64,000 bases of DNA from Planomonospora sp. ID82291 (lineage in GTDB: Bacteria; Actinomycetota; Actinomycetes; Streptosporangiales; Streptosporangiaceae): contig NZ_JABTEX010000002.1 of assembly GCF_015711645.1 (NCBI RefSeq), forward strand, positions 992,001 to 1,056,000. Direction: 5' to 3'. The stretch's first letter is position 1. Each line of letters opens with the position of its first letter. The position numbers and the translations under genes are program-made. The notes beneath the pieces are model-generated. The model had not been told where the DNA came from. It was given only the letters and a program-made list of their open reading frames with translations, and did no database searches. Below, in pieces: positions 14,832 to 23,459 of this stretch.

Positions 14832-17477
14832 TCACTTCCCGTAGTAGGCGGCCTTCATGAGCTCCTGCATGTCCGTCAGCATCGGCATGCGCGGGTTGGC
14901 CGGAGCGCACTGGTCCTCGTAGGCGTTCATGGCCTGCTGCGGCAGCGCCGCGATGAACGCCGCCTCGTCGACGCCGACCTTCTGGAACGAGGGCTCGATG
15001 CCGACCGCGTCGCGCAGCCGCTCCACCGCCGCCGCGAGCGACTCCACCCCTTCGGCCGCGGTCCGCGCGGGCAGGCCCAGCGTCTGGGCGATCTCCTGGA
15101 AGCGCTCCGGAGCCCGGTAGTCCTCGTACTTCGGCCAGCCCGACAGCTTCGACGGGACGGTGCCGTTGTAGCGGATCACGTGCGGGAGCAGGATCGCGTT
15201 GGTGCGGCCGTGCGCCACGTGGAAGGTGGCGCCCAGGGTGTGCGCCATGGCGTGCACGATGCCCAGGAAGGCGTTGCCGAAGGCCATGCCGGCGATGGTG
15301 CCGGCGTTGTGCATCTTCTCCCGGGCCTCGGGGTCGGACACGCCGTTCTTCACCGCCCGCTCCAGGTACCTGAAGATGAGCTTGACGGCCTGCAGGCCCA
15401 GTCCGTCGGTGAAGTCGTTGGCGTAGACCGACACGTAGGACTCGATGGCGTGGGTCAGCGCGTCGAAGCCGCTGTCGGCGGTGACCACCCGGGGCAGGTT
15501 CGCCGGGAGCACGGGGTCGATGATCGCCACGGTCGGGGTGAGCGCGTAGTCGGCCAGCGGGTACTTCTTGCCGGTGGCGGTGTCGGTGATGACCGCGAAC
15601 GGCGTCACCTCCGCGCCGGTGCCCGAGGTGGTGGGGATGCAGACCAGGCTGGCCTTCTCACCGAGTGTCGGGAAGCGGAAGGCGCGCTTGCGGATGTCGA
15701 AGAACTTCTCCTTCATGTCCGCGAACACCACCTCGGGGTGCTCGTAGCGCAGCCACATCACCTTGGCCGCGTCCATCGCCGAGCCGCCGCCCAGCGCGAT
15801 GATCGTGTCGGGCTGGAAGCCGCGCATCAGCTCGGCGCCCCGGTCCACCGTCGCGACGCTCGGCTCCGGCTCCACGTCGTCGATGATCTGCAGGGCGACC
15901 CGCTCGCCGCGGCGGTTCAGCACGTCCAGGACCCGGTCCACGAAGCCCAGCTTGGTCATGACGGAGTCGGTGACGATCGTCACGCGCTTGACGTCCGGCA
16001 TGTCCGCGAGGTAGCGGATCGCGTTCGGCTCGAAGTAGATCTTGGCGGGGACCTTGAACCACTGCATGTTGTTGTTGCGCCGTCCGATGCGCTTGATGTT
16101 GATGAGGTTGACCGCGGTGACGTTGTTGGAGACCGAGTTGTGGCCGTAGCTGCCGCAGCCCAGGGTGAGCGAGGGCAGGAAGGCGTTGTACATGTCGCCG
16201 ATGCCGCCCTGCGAGGACGGGGCGTTCCAGATCACCCGGACGGCCTTGACGCGGCGGCCGAAGCTCTCGGCCAGCTCGGTGTCCTCGGTGTGGATGACCG
16301 CGCTGTGCCCGAGGCCGTGGAACTCCACCATCTGCGCGGCGTAGTCCAGACCCTGCTCGCGGGAGCCGGCGCGCAGCACCGCGAGGACCGGGCAGAGCTT
16401 CTCGCGGGTCAGCGGCTCGGCCGGGCCCACCTCGGACACCGGGACGAGGATCACGGAGGTGTCGGCGGGAACGGTGAAGCCGGCCTGCTCGGCGATCCAC
16501 TGCGGGGACTTGCCGACCACATTGGGGTTGAGCTTGGCGCCCGCGCAGTTCTCACCGCCGGCGGTCGTGCCGAAGATGAACTGCTCCAGCTTCTCCTTCT
16601 CGGCGGTCGTGGCCACGTGGGCGTGCAGCCGGCGGAACTCGGTGATCGCGGCGTCGTAGACGCCGTGGTCGATGATGACCGCCTGCTCCGAGGCGCAGAT
16701 CATGCCGTTGTCGAACGTCTTGGACAGCACGATGTCGTTCACGGCGCGGCGCAGCTTCGCGCTCCGCTCGATGTAGGCCGGGACGTTGCCGGCGCCGACG
16801 CCCAGGGCCGGCTTGCCTGCCGAGTAGGCGGCCTTGACCATCGCGTTCCCGCCGGTGGCCAGGATGGTCGAGACGCCCTCGTGGTGCATGAGCGCGGAGG
16901 TCGCCTCCAGCGACGGCTCGGTGATCCACTGGATGCAGTTCTCGGGCGCGCCGGCCTCGACGGCGGCGTCGCGGACGATCTGCGCGGCCCGGGAGCTGCA
17001 GCGCTGCGCCGAGGGGTGGAAGGCGAACACGATCGGGTTGCGCGTCTTGAGCGCCAGCAGCGCCTTGAAAATGGTCGTCGAGGTCGGGTTGGTGACCGGG
17101 GTGATGCCGCAGACGACGCCGACCGGGTCGGCGATCTCGACGATGCCGTTGATCTCGTCGCGGGAGATGACGCCCACGGTCTTGAGGTCGGCCATGCTGT
17201 GCGTGACGTGCTCGCAGGCGAAGATGTTCTTCACCGCCTTGTCCTCGAACACGCCGCGGCCGGTCTCCTCGACCGCCAGGACCGCGAGGGCCCCGTGCTG
17301 GCTCAGCGCGGCGACGGACGCCTTCTTGACGATGTGGTCGACCTGCTCCTGGGTGAAGGAGTCGTACGCGGCCAGAGCCTTGAGCGCGTCCGCGACCAGC
17401 GCGTCCACGGCGGCGTGGACGTCTACGGTGGCGGGGACTTCGGCGGGCGGTGCGGCTTTCGCGCGGGAGTCGGTCAT
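14832..17477 (-). CDS. adhE: Bifunctional acetaldehyde-CoA/alcohol dehydrogenase
   Basis: This 881-residue protein is full length for AdhE. The N-terminal half is a CoA-acylating aldehyde dehydrogenase with the catalytic Cys in NGMICASEQAVI and the glycine motif GVGAGNVPAYIE. The C-terminal half is an iron-dependent alcohol dehydrogenase with GGGSAMDAAKV, DALTHAIESYVS and MAHTLGATFHVAHGRTNAIL, which carry the iron-binding His residues. It reduces acetyl-CoA via acetaldehyde to ethanol, regenerating NAD+ when oxygen is short. ATG 17477 follows AGGTGA. A DosR-like box (17577-17590) lies 100 bp upstream, just after a hibernation-factor-type gene, which fits a hypoxia or dormancy role. Confidence 0.97.
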   Translation of the reverse strand: MTDSRAKAAPPAEVPATVDVHAAVDALVADALKALAAYDSFTQEQVDHIVKKASVAALSQHGALAVLAVEETGRGVFEDKAVKNIFACEHVTHSMADLKTVGVISRDEINGIVEIADPVGVVCGITPVTNPTSTTIFKALLALKTRNPIVFAFHPSAQRCSSRAAQIVRDAAVEAGAPENCIQWITEPSLEATSALMHHEGVSTILATGGNAMVKAAYSAGKPALGVGAGNVPAYIERSAKLRRAVNDIVLSKTFDNGMICASEQAVIIDHGVYDAAITEFRRLHAHVATTAEKEKLEQFIFGTTAGGENCAGAKLNPNVVGKSPQWIAEQAGFTVPADTSVILVPVSEVGPAEPLTREKLCPVLAVLRAGSREQGLDYAAQMVEFHGLGHSAVIHTEDTELAESFGRRVKAVRVIWNAPSSQGGIGDMYNAFLPSLTLGCGSYGHNSVSNNVTAVNLINIKRIGRRNNNMQWFKVPAKIYFEPNAIRYLADMPDVKRVTIVTDSVMTKLGFVDRVLDVLNRRGERVALQIIDDVEPEPSVATVDRGAELMRGFQPDTIIALGGGSAMDAAKVMWLRYEHPEVVFADMKEKFFDIRKRAFRFPTLGEKASLVCIPTTSGTGAEVTPFAVITDTATGKKYPLADYALTPTVAIIDPVLPANLPRVVTADSGFDALTHAIESYVSVYANDFTDGLGLQAVKLIFRYLERAVKNGVSDPEAREKMHNAGTIAGMAFGNAFLGIVHAMAHTLGATFHVAHGRTNAILLPHVIRYNGTVPSKLSGWPKYEDYRAPERFQEIAQTLGLPARTAAEGVESLAAAVERLRDAVGIEPSFQKVGVDEAAFIAALPQQAMNAYEDQCAPANPRMPMLTDMQELMKAAYYGK

Positions 17478-17576
17478 CGGTGGGTCACCTCGTTGGCTTG
17501 TGGCTGCCGTCTCTCTTCTCTTCAAGAGTGCAGGACGGGACCCGCCCGGGGCTGCGGCGCAAAGGCCCCCCCGGGC

Positions 17577-17590
17577 GGGACCAATGTCAC
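17577..17590 (-). promoter_or_regulatory. DosR/DevR-like box upstream of adhE
   Basis: GGGACCAATGTCAC matches the GGGACNNNNGTCCC core with one mismatch. It lies 100 bp upstream of the adhE start. Just upstream of it, a G+C-rich hairpin (CCCGCCCGGGG and CCCCGGGCGGG) occupies about 17540-17579. Confidence 0.5.
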
Positions 17591-17594
17591 CGCC

Positions 17595-18011
17595 TCAACC
17601 GGGGAACGGCCCATCGGGGAACGGCCCATCGGGGAACCGGGGCGAGATCCGGCCGGGGTCCCGGAGCCGGCGCTCCCGGGTGGCCTCCCAGTCCCGGGCG
17701 GTCCGGTCCAGGCGCACCCGCAGGCGGTCGGTGAGCAGGGCGATGGCGTCGTGCACGGTCCTGGCCTCGGCGTGGGCCCTGACCGGACGGCCGTTGACCT
17801 CCAGGAGGGCCTGGGCGCTGGCGGGCCGGGCCAGGGCGGGGTCGCAGGCCAGGCCGAGCCGGACCCGGGCGAACAGGACGGGCTCGCCGCAGTGCCGCGC
17901 GAGCGCGATGACCTTCTCCTGAACCCGTTCGACCTCGGCGGGGAGCACCCGGCCCCGCGTCAGCACCAGCACGTCCTCGGCGGCGAGCGTGTCATGCACC
18001 GTTCTCGTCAT
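17595..18011 (-). CDS. HPF/RaiA-like (S30AE) ribosome-associated protein, short form
   Basis: This 138-residue product carries an S30AE-type domain: RGRVLPAEVERVQEKVIALA, then FARVRLGLACDP and ALLEVNGRPVRAHAEARTVH, then IALLTDRLRVRLDR. This resembles the hibernation-promoting fold that binds the 30S decoding region and stalls idle ribosomes. It lacks the C-terminal dimerisation domain of long HPF. ATG 18011 has GGAAGGA about 10 bases upstream. The C-terminus ends in PDGPFPDGPFPG, made by a 14-bp DNA repeat. A near-perfect DosR-like box lies 75 bp upstream, and adhE follows after 117 bp on the same strand. Actinobacterial dormancy regulons commonly include such genes. Confidence 0.72.
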   Translation of the reverse strand: MTRTVHDTLAAEDVLVLTRGRVLPAEVERVQEKVIALARHCGEPVLFARVRLGLACDPALARPASAQALLEVNGRPVRAHAEARTVHDAIALLTDRLRVRLDRTARDWEATRERRLRDPGRISPRFPDGPFPDGPFPG

Positions 18012-18084
18012 CTCCGGTCCTTCCCTCACCCGGTCCAAGCCGGTTCGTGAGGTCAGCCTCCTCGCCGGTGCCCGGCGGGATCCA

Positions 18085-18098
18085 GGGACCTTCGTCCC
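18085..18098 (-). promoter_or_regulatory. DosR/DevR-like box upstream of the hibernation-factor gene
   Basis: GGGACCTTCGTCCC is a full match to the palindromic core GGGACNNNNGTCCC recognised by DosR/DevR response regulators in actinobacteria. It sits 74-87 bp before the ATG at 18011, a usual distance for an activator site. Confidence 0.65.
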
Positions 18099-18237
18099 AC
18101 GCGGCCGGTGCCGTACGGCACCGTCGGGACGGGGCCCCGGGACGGCGCGCGGGGGCGCGGACGCGGGCTGTCGGGGACGGCCGGGCGCGTCGGCGGCGGG
18201 TCCGGGGACCCGCCGCCCGTCCGGCGCCTTCCGGCCG

Positions 18238-18408
18238 CTACCTGTCGGCCGGCTCCCCCGCGGGGGCATCGGTCTCGGAGCGGTCCTGCGCACGGTCGTC
18301 GTCGGAGCCGAGCTCCTCACGCAGCCGCTCGAGATCGATGTGGTGACTGCTGTACTTCAGCTGGCGAGCGACCTTCGTCTGCTTCGCCTTGGCGCGACCC
18401 CGTCCCAT
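18238..18408 (-). CDS. DUF3073 small basic/acidic protein
   Basis: This 56-residue protein starts MGRGRAKAKQTKVARQLKYS, the strongly conserved N-terminus of DUF3073. It continues HHIDLERLREELGSDDD and ends in an acidic tail. ATG 18408 has GGGAG 9 bases upstream. DUF3073 is near-universal in actinobacteria and usually a single small gene. The basic N-terminus suggests nucleic-acid or ribosome contact, but the function is unknown. The neighbouring hibernation-factor gene starts 227 bp downstream on the same strand. Confidence 0.92.
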   Translation of the reverse strand: MGRGRAKAKQTKVARQLKYSSHHIDLERLREELGSDDDRAQDRSETDAPAGEPADR

Positions 18409-18747
18409 TGGCTGCACTCCCTCACGTAGACCGTGCCCGGCCTCTCGTCATTGTCGCATCGCGGGCCAGCGCGGCCCGGTATCCCGGGCCGGTCCTCGCT
18501 CGCCGGTGACCGTACCCGGTGAGCCCCGCCCGGTCCTGACCTGATCCGGATCGGGACCTGGGCCGGCGGGGAGACCTTCGGGAGCGGACCACCGCCGTCA
18601 TCTTACCCAAGCCCCTTACGACTTGAAGAATTACGCAATTGGCAAGTTTATAAGTAGCCTGTATCCGTTGCCCGGACGCCGAGGCGCCGGGGCCGGTCCA
18701 CGGGAAGTCCACCGGAAGACCACGGAAGCCCACGGGAAGCAGGGTGC
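18409..18747. other. Divergent intergenic region with an A+T-rich promoter segment
   Basis: The 339 bases between DUF3073 and the small plus-strand gene hold no ORF. The only distinctive part is the A+T-rich segment 18615-18660, which contains the promoter-like elements listed separately. Confidence 0.6.
18621..18654 (+). promoter_or_regulatory. Promoter/operator region for the small gene-ArsR-SulP operon
   Basis: TTGAAG (18623-18628) and TATAAG (18649-18654) are 20 bases apart and could be -35/-10 elements. Between them lies AATTACGCAATT and an outer pair ACTTG...CAAGT (18621-18646). The reverse reading TTGCCAATTGCGTAA shares TTGCC(A/G)ATT with the promoter of the second ArsR gene near 21500. 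It may be an ArsR operator. Confidence 0.45.
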
Positions 18748-18942
18748 ATGAGCGAGTTCAGAGCGGAGTTGCTGGCGCGCATCGACGAGGTCGACGCGCA
18801 GGTGCGGCTCGCACACGAGACGCACGACGACCACGCGGTCGAGGCCCTGTCCGGCCGGCTGGACAACCTGCTGCGCATCGCCGGGCAGCACGGCATCGAG
18901 GTGCGGCGCGGGGTCGGTGCGCCCGCCGACGGAACGGCGTGA
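18748..18942 (+). CDS. Small hypothetical helical protein
   Basis: This 64-residue product (ELLARIDEVDAQVRLAHETH, then VEALSGRLDNLLRIAGQHGI) is predicted to be a helical hairpin with a short basic tail. It has no membrane segment and no family I can name. ATG 18748 follows a GGAAGC-type purine run. Its stop is 2 bases ahead of the ArsR start, so it is the first gene of an operon with ArsR and SulP. Confidence 0.6.
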   Translation: MSEFRAELLARIDEVDAQVRLAHETHDDHAVEALSGRLDNLLRIAGQHGIEVRRGVGAPADGTA

Positions 18943-18944
18943 TC

Positions 18945-19280
18945 ATGACGGTGCCGCTCAACCAGGCCAAGGCGGAGTTCTTCCGCACGCTCGGGCACCC
19001 GGTCCGCATCCGGGTGCTGGAGCTGCTCCAGGCCGGTCCGCTGCCGGTCCGGGACCTCCTCGCCGAAGTCGACATCGAGGCGTCCAACCTCTCCCAGCAG
19101 CTGGCGGTGCTGCGCCGGGCCGGGATCGTGAGCGCCACCCGGGAGGGCGCCACCGTCGTCTACGCCCTGTCCACCCCGGACGTGGCGGAGCTGCTGGTCG
19201 CGGCGCGGCGGATCCTGGCCGACCTGCTGGCCGGCCAGGGGGAGCTCCTGGCCGAGCTGCGTGCGGAGGCCCGCAGATGA
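18945..19280 (+). CDS. ArsR-family winged-helix repressor (first of two)
   Basis: This 111-residue product has the ArsR fold: AEFFRTLGHPVRIRVLELLQ, then VRDLLAEVDIEASNLSQQLA (recognition helix) and the beta-wing REGATVVYALS. There is no cysteine in the protein, so it cannot use the usual thiolate metal site. ATG 18945 is chosen; GTG 18939 is possible. The stop overlaps the SulP start (ATGA), so it is co-translated with the transporter. It most likely senses something tied to the transported anion and represses this operon. A close paralogue lies at the far end of the SulP gene. Confidence 0.92.
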   Translation: MTVPLNQAKAEFFRTLGHPVRIRVLELLQAGPLPVRDLLAEVDIEASNLSQQLAVLRRAGIVSATREGATVVYALSTPDVAELLVAARRILADLLAGQGELLAELRAEARR

Positions 19281-21106
19281 GCACCGCCCCCGACACGACC
19301 CCCGACACGACCCCCGACACCGCCCCCGGCCCGGGTCCGGCCGCAGGCCCGGTCCCGCCCCCGGGTCCGGCCGTCGGCCCGCCCTCCGGTACGGCCTCCG
19401 CCGGCCCGTCCTCCGGTACGGCCTCCGCCGGCGCGTCCTCCGGTACGGCCTCCACCGGCGCGCTGCTGCTCGATCGCCTCACCGGCCTGCTGCCCCGCCG
19501 CGCGGACTGGGCGCCGGCCCGCCGGAACCCGCGCCGGGACCTGCTGGCCGGACTGACCGTGGCGGTCGTGGCGCTGCCCCTCGCCCTGGCCTTCGGGGTC
19601 AGCTCCGGCCTGGGGGCCTCGGCCGGGCTGGCGACCGCCGTCGTGGCGGGGGTGCTCGCCGCGGTCTTCGGCGGGAGCAACCTGCAGGTCTCCGGTCCCA
19701 CCGGGGCGATGACCGTGGTGCTGGTGCCGATCGTGCACCGGTTCGGCGCGGGCGGCGTGCTGACGGTCGGGCTGCTGGCCGGTGCGATCCTCATCGTGCT
19801 CGCCGTGGCCGGGGTCGGCCGGTACATCCAGTTCATGCCCACCTCGGTCATCGAGGGCTTCACCGCCGGGATCGCCGTGGTGATCGCGCTGCAGCAGGTC
19901 CCCGCGGCGCTCGGGGTGGCCGGGATCGACGGCGAGCGGGTCTGGCAGGTGGCGGCCGGGGCCGTCGCCGCGTACGCCGCGGCCCCGGACCCCGTCCCCC
20001 TGCTCATGGCCCTGGCCGTGGCCGCGCTCATGCTGGCCGGCGCCCGTCGGCGGCCCGGCGTGCCGTTCTCCCTCGTCGGCGTGGTGCTGGCCACGCTGGT
20101 GGCCGAACTCGCCGGGCTCGACACCGCCCGCATCGGGGCGCTGCCCGCCGGGCTGCCCGCGCCCTCCCTGGACTTCCTGGACCTCGGATCGATCACCGCG
20201 CTGGTCCCGCCCGCGCTGGCCGTGGCCGCGCTGGCCGCGCTGGAGAGCCTGCTGTGCGCCTCGGTCGCCGACGCGATGAGCGTCAACGAGAAGCACGACC
20301 CGGACCGGGAGCTCTTCGGCCAGGGCGTCGCGAACCTGGTCGCGCCGCTGTTCGGCGGGGTCCCGGCCACCGCCGCGATCGCCAGGACCGCGGTCAACGT
20401 GCGCTCCGGCGCCCGCTCGCGCCTGGCCTCGCTCACCCACGCGATCGTGCTGGCGGTGATCGTGCTGGCCGCCTCCGGGCTCGTCGGGCGCATCCCGCTG
20501 GCGGCGCTCGCCGGGGTGCTGCTGGCCACGACCGTGCGGATGGTGGAGGTCGGCTCCCTACGGGCGATCGCCCGGGCGACGCGCGGCGACGCGATCGTCA
20601 TGATCCTCACGTTCACCGTCACGGTCGTGCTCGACCTGGTGACGGCCGTCGCCGTCGGCATCGGCGTGGCGGTCGTCCTGGCGCTGCGCGCGATCGCGCG
20701 GACCGCCCAGGTGGAGCAGGTGCCGCTGGAGACCGGCGACCACGGCGAGGAGGAGCGGCGGCTGCTCGAGGAGCACATCGTCGCCTACCGGTTCGACGGG
20801 CCCCTGTTCTTCGCCGCCGCGCACCGCTTCCTGCTGGAGCTGTCGGAGATCTCCGACGTGCGCGTGGTGATCCTGCGGATGTCGCGCGTCTCGACCCTCG
20901 ACGCCACCGGCGCACAGGTCCTCGGGGACGCGATCACCCGCCTGGAGGGCCGCGGCATCACCGTGCTGCTGTCGGGCATCCGGCCCGGCCACGACCAGGT
21001 CCTGGCCGCGCTCGGCGTCGCCGAGCACCTGCGCCGCGACGGGCTGGTCTTCCCCGACACCCCGGCGGCCATCGCCCGTGCCCGGGACCTGCTCACCCCC
21101 GCTTAG
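19277..21106 (+). CDS. SulP-family anion transporter with STAS domain
   Basis: This protein has 609 residues. The first 60 are a low-complexity Thr/Pro/Gly/Ala tail (with S-S-G-T-A-S repeats) not usual in the family. The SulP core starts at RRDLLAGLTVAVVALPLALA. It includes VFGGSNLQVSGPTGAMTVVL (anion-binding region), FMPTSVIEGFTAGIAVVIAL and LFGGVPATAAIARTAVNVRS. The C-terminal STAS domain holds VVILRMSRVSTLDATGAQVL. It moves sulfate, bicarbonate or a related anion across the membrane; the substrate is not readable from sequence. It is co-translated with the ArsR gene, and its last 14 bases overlap the convergent second ArsR gene. Confidence 0.95.
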   Translation: MSTAPDTTPDTTPDTAPGPGPAAGPVPPPGPAVGPPSGTASAGPSSGTASAGASSGTASTGALLLDRLTGLLPRRADWAPARRNPRRDLLAGLTVAVVALPLALAFGVSSGLGASAGLATAVVAGVLAAVFGGSNLQVSGPTGAMTVVLVPIVHRFGAGGVLTVGLLAGAILIVLAVAGVGRYIQFMPTSVIEGFTAGIAVVIALQQVPAALGVAGIDGERVWQVAAGAVAAYAAAPDPVPLLMALAVAALMLAGARRRPGVPFSLVGVVLATLVAELAGLDTARIGALPAGLPAPSLDFLDLGSITALVPPALAVAALAALESLLCASVADAMSVNEKHDPDRELFGQGVANLVAPLFGGVPATAAIARTAVNVRSGARSRLASLTHAIVLAVIVLAASGLVGRIPLAALAGVLLATTVRMVEVGSLRAIARATRGDAIVMILTFTVTVVLDLVTAVAVGIGVAVVLALRAIARTAQVEQVPLETGDHGEEERRLLEEHIVAYRFDGPLFFAAAHRFLLELSEISDVRVVILRMSRVSTLDATGAQVLGDAITRLEGRGITVLLSGIRPGHDQVLAALGVAEHLRRDGLVFPDTPAAIARARDLLTPA

Positions 21107-21434
21107 GAGCGGAGGCCCGCAGATCCTCCAGAAGCTCCGCCTGCCCGGAGAGCACACCGGTGAGGATGGACCGGGCCACGGCGAGGAGGTCGGCCAGGCC
21201 GGGGTGGGTCAGCGCGTAGCGGACGGTGGAGCCCTCCTTGCGGGAGGCGACGAGGTTGGCCCGCCGGAGCACCGCCAGCTGCTGCGACAGGTGCGCCGGC
21301 TCGATGCCGACCTCGGGGAGCAGCTCCGCGACGGAGTGCTCGCGCTCGCTGAGGAGCTCCAGCACCCGGATGCGCGACGGGTGCCCGAGCGTCTTGAAGA
21401 ACTCCGCCTTCAGCTGGTACAGCGGTGTGCTCAC
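21093..21434 (-). CDS. ArsR-family winged-helix repressor (second of two)
   Basis: This 113-residue product is closely related to the ArsR at 18945 (AEFFKTLGHPSRIRVLELLS, then LLPEVGIEPAHLSQQLAVLR and a KEGSTVRYAL wing) and also lacks cysteine. GTG 21434 follows GGGAGGG by about 8 bases. Longer frames read into the promoter. A -10-like TAAAAT (minus strand, 21503-21508) is embedded in TTGCTAAAATCGGCAA, an inverted TTGC/GCAA pair. It is convergent with SulP, overlapping by 14 bases. It probably regulates itself and the SulP operon. Confidence 0.92.
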   Translation of the reverse strand: MSTPLYQLKAEFFKTLGHPSRIRVLELLSEREHSVAELLPEVGIEPAHLSQQLAVLRRANLVASRKEGSTVRYALTHPGLADLLAVARSILTGVLSGQAELLEDLRASAPKRG

Positions 21435-21665
21435 CGCGGCGCCCTCCCTCTCCAGGCCCTCCCGCGGCCTCCCGCGCACCCCGGAACTCCAGGCGATTGC
21501 CGATTTTAGCAACGCCGCACCCCGGGAAGGCGCCTCCGCGGGACGGCATTCCGCCGGTAGATGGAATTATGGCGAGTTGTCCCTGACCGGGCATCGGTGG
21601 CCTCCGCCCTGCGCGTGGCGGCCGGCGGGCAGAATTGGGGCGTGGGCGGGATCGGGACGGTAGAG

Positions 21666-22499
21666 ATGGGTGACTGCGAGCGTGAGCGGCTTCCGCCGTT
21701 GCTGGGGCAGCTGTTCGCCGACGGCGGCGAGGGGCGCACCCTCGCGGTCGAGCTGCCGACCGGAGACCTGGTCTGGCCCGACCCCGGATACACGTCGCTG
21801 CTGACGACGTCGTACCACCGCCCGGCGTTCTGGCTCAGCGACGCGGTCGTCCCCGCCGAGCTGTGGACCAGGCTGCGGGCCGAGCATCCGTACTCCGGCC
21901 TGTGGCCGGTGCTGCTGGAGGACACCGTCCAGCCGTGGACGGCGGGCCAGATCGCGCCGGACGCCCCCGCCGAGATCGACAACTACAACACCGCCGCGTT
22001 CATGGCCGAGGTGTGGGCGGACTGGATCGAGAAGGCCCACCCCGGCCAGGTGGAGATCCTCGACCCGTTCGGCCCGCGGTGCCCCGGTCCGGCCGGGCCG
22101 GGGACGCCGATGGCGGACCCCGACGTGGTCGCCGACTGGTACGCCGGGCTCGTGGCCGAGCGCCGCACCCCCCTCGGGCTGGTGGCCGTGGAGCGGGGGG
22201 CCGACGCGCTGGCGGCCATGGGCTGGCAGGGCGCGCTGAACCACAACGAGTGGATGGTCCCGCTGGCGGCCGTGGTGCGCAGCTGGGAGGACCGGTTCGG
22301 CGCCCGGGTGGTCGGCATGGGCTTCAACACCCTGGACCTGAGCGTGGCGGCGCCGCCCGTCACCCGGGAGCACGCCCTGCACGTGGCCGCCGAGCACTGG
22401 ACGTTCTGCCCCGACAGCATCGTGCAGGGGGCCGGGACGCTGATCGACTACGCCGAGCAGATCACGGGCAGGAACGCCTGGTCGTTCTGGTGGGACTGA
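21666..22499 (+). CDS. DUF4253 domain protein
   Basis: This protein has 277 residues with an N-terminal region (LAVELPTGDLVWPD) and a C-terminal DUF4253 domain. The domain includes TPLGLVAVERGADALAAMGW and EWMVPLAAVVRSWEDRFGAR, then VVGMGFNTLDLSVAAPP and the final WTFCPDSIVQGAGTL. ATG 21666 is chosen because the upstream in-frame ATG 21561 begins in poorly coding sequence. The family resembles SMI1/KNR4-type immunity-like proteins in context, but nothing nearby supports such a role. It appears soluble, and the function is unknown. Confidence 0.8.
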   Translation: MGDCERERLPPLLGQLFADGGEGRTLAVELPTGDLVWPDPGYTSLLTTSYHRPAFWLSDAVVPAELWTRLRAEHPYSGLWPVLLEDTVQPWTAGQIAPDAPAEIDNYNTAAFMAEVWADWIEKAHPGQVEILDPFGPRCPGPAGPGTPMADPDVVADWYAGLVAERRTPLGLVAVERGADALAAMGWQGALNHNEWMVPLAAVVRSWEDRFGARVVGMGFNTLDLSVAAPPVTREHALHVAAEHWTFCPDSIVQGAGTLIDYAEQITGRNAWSFWWD

Positions 22500-22586
22500 G
22501 CCCGCCCGCTCCCGCCGGGCACGACCCTTGTCGCCGCGCTTCCAGAATGAGATTCTGTTGCGACGGACCCGCACGGTAGGAGTGAC

Positions 22587-23450
22587 ATGGCTCTGCGCGC
22601 CTCGGCGAACGGCATTGAGATCGCCTACGACACCTTCGGCTCCCCCGGGGGCCGTCCGCTGCTCCTGATCATGGGGCTGGGCTCCCAGATGATCCACTGG
22701 GACGAGGAGTTCTGCGCGCTGCTGGCGGACGGGGGCCACCACGTCATCCGGTTCGACAACCGGGACGTGGGCGAGTCCACCCACTTCCACGACGCGGGCA
22801 CGCCCGCCTTCGGCTCCGCCGGCGGAGACGCGCCGTACCTGCTCGGCGACATGGCCGACGACGCCGCCGGGCTGCTGGACGCGCTCGGCCTGGAGTCGGC
22901 GCACGTGGCCGGCGCCTCCATGGGCGGGATGATCGCCCAGGCGATGGCCATCCGCCACCCGGACCGGGTGCGCAGCCTGACCTCGATCATGTCCACGCCG
23001 AGCCCGCAGGCCGCCCCGCCCACCGCGGCCGCGATGGCGGTGCTGATGTCGCCGCCCGCGCCCGACCGGGAGACCGTGATCGCGCGGGCCCTGGAGACCT
23101 GGAAGGTCATCGGCTCGCCGGACCACCCCCTCGACACCGACCGGGTCGCCCGGCTCGCGGGCCTGAGCTACGACCGGGCCTACGACCCGGCGGGAGTGGC
23201 CCGGCAGCTCGCCGCGATCACGGCCTCGGGCGACCGCGCGCCGCAGCTCAAGGAGCTGTCGGTGCCGACCCTGGTCCTGCACGGGGAGCAGGACCCGCTC
23301 GTGCCGCTGTCCGGCGGGATCGCCACGGCGGACGCGGTGCCCGGAGCCCGGCTGGTCACCTACCCGGGCATGGGGCACGACCTGCCGCGCCCGCTCTGGC
23401 CGGAGTTCGCCGCCGAGATCGGCGGCCTGACCGCCGCCGCGGAGCGCTAG
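22587..23450 (+). CDS. Alpha/beta hydrolase (RdmC/AknP-like esterase family)
   Basis: This 287-residue product is a complete alpha/beta hydrolase. It has the oxyanion region LLLIMGLGSQMIHWDEEF, the FDNRDVGESTHF signature and the nucleophile elbow GASMGGMIAQAMA (Ser). The acid is Asp in LHGEQDPLVPL and the His is in YPGMGHDLPRPLW. The NRDVGEST motif is common in the aclacinomycin methylesterase-like group, but those are also housekeeping hydrolases. TAGGAG precedes ATG 22587. It is monocistronic and ends at a strong convergent terminator (23460-23506). Substrate is unknown. Confidence 0.93.
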   Translation: MALRASANGIEIAYDTFGSPGGRPLLLIMGLGSQMIHWDEEFCALLADGGHHVIRFDNRDVGESTHFHDAGTPAFGSAGGDAPYLLGDMADDAAGLLDALGLESAHVAGASMGGMIAQAMAIRHPDRVRSLTSIMSTPSPQAAPPTAAAMAVLMSPPAPDRETVIARALETWKVIGSPDHPLDTDRVARLAGLSYDRAYDPAGVARQLAAITASGDRAPQLKELSVPTLVLHGEQDPLVPLSGGIATADAVPGARLVTYPGMGHDLPRPLWPEFAAEIGGLTAAAER

Positions 23451-23459
23451 GCTCCGCGG

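Noticed and set aside
14007-18050. Very long plus-strand open frame (over 1300 codons) opposite adhE and the ECF42 sigma gene
   Set aside because: It is the antisense shadow of adhE and flanking genes; the product is Arg/Gly/His-rich low complexity with no domain, and adhE on the other strand is unmistakable.
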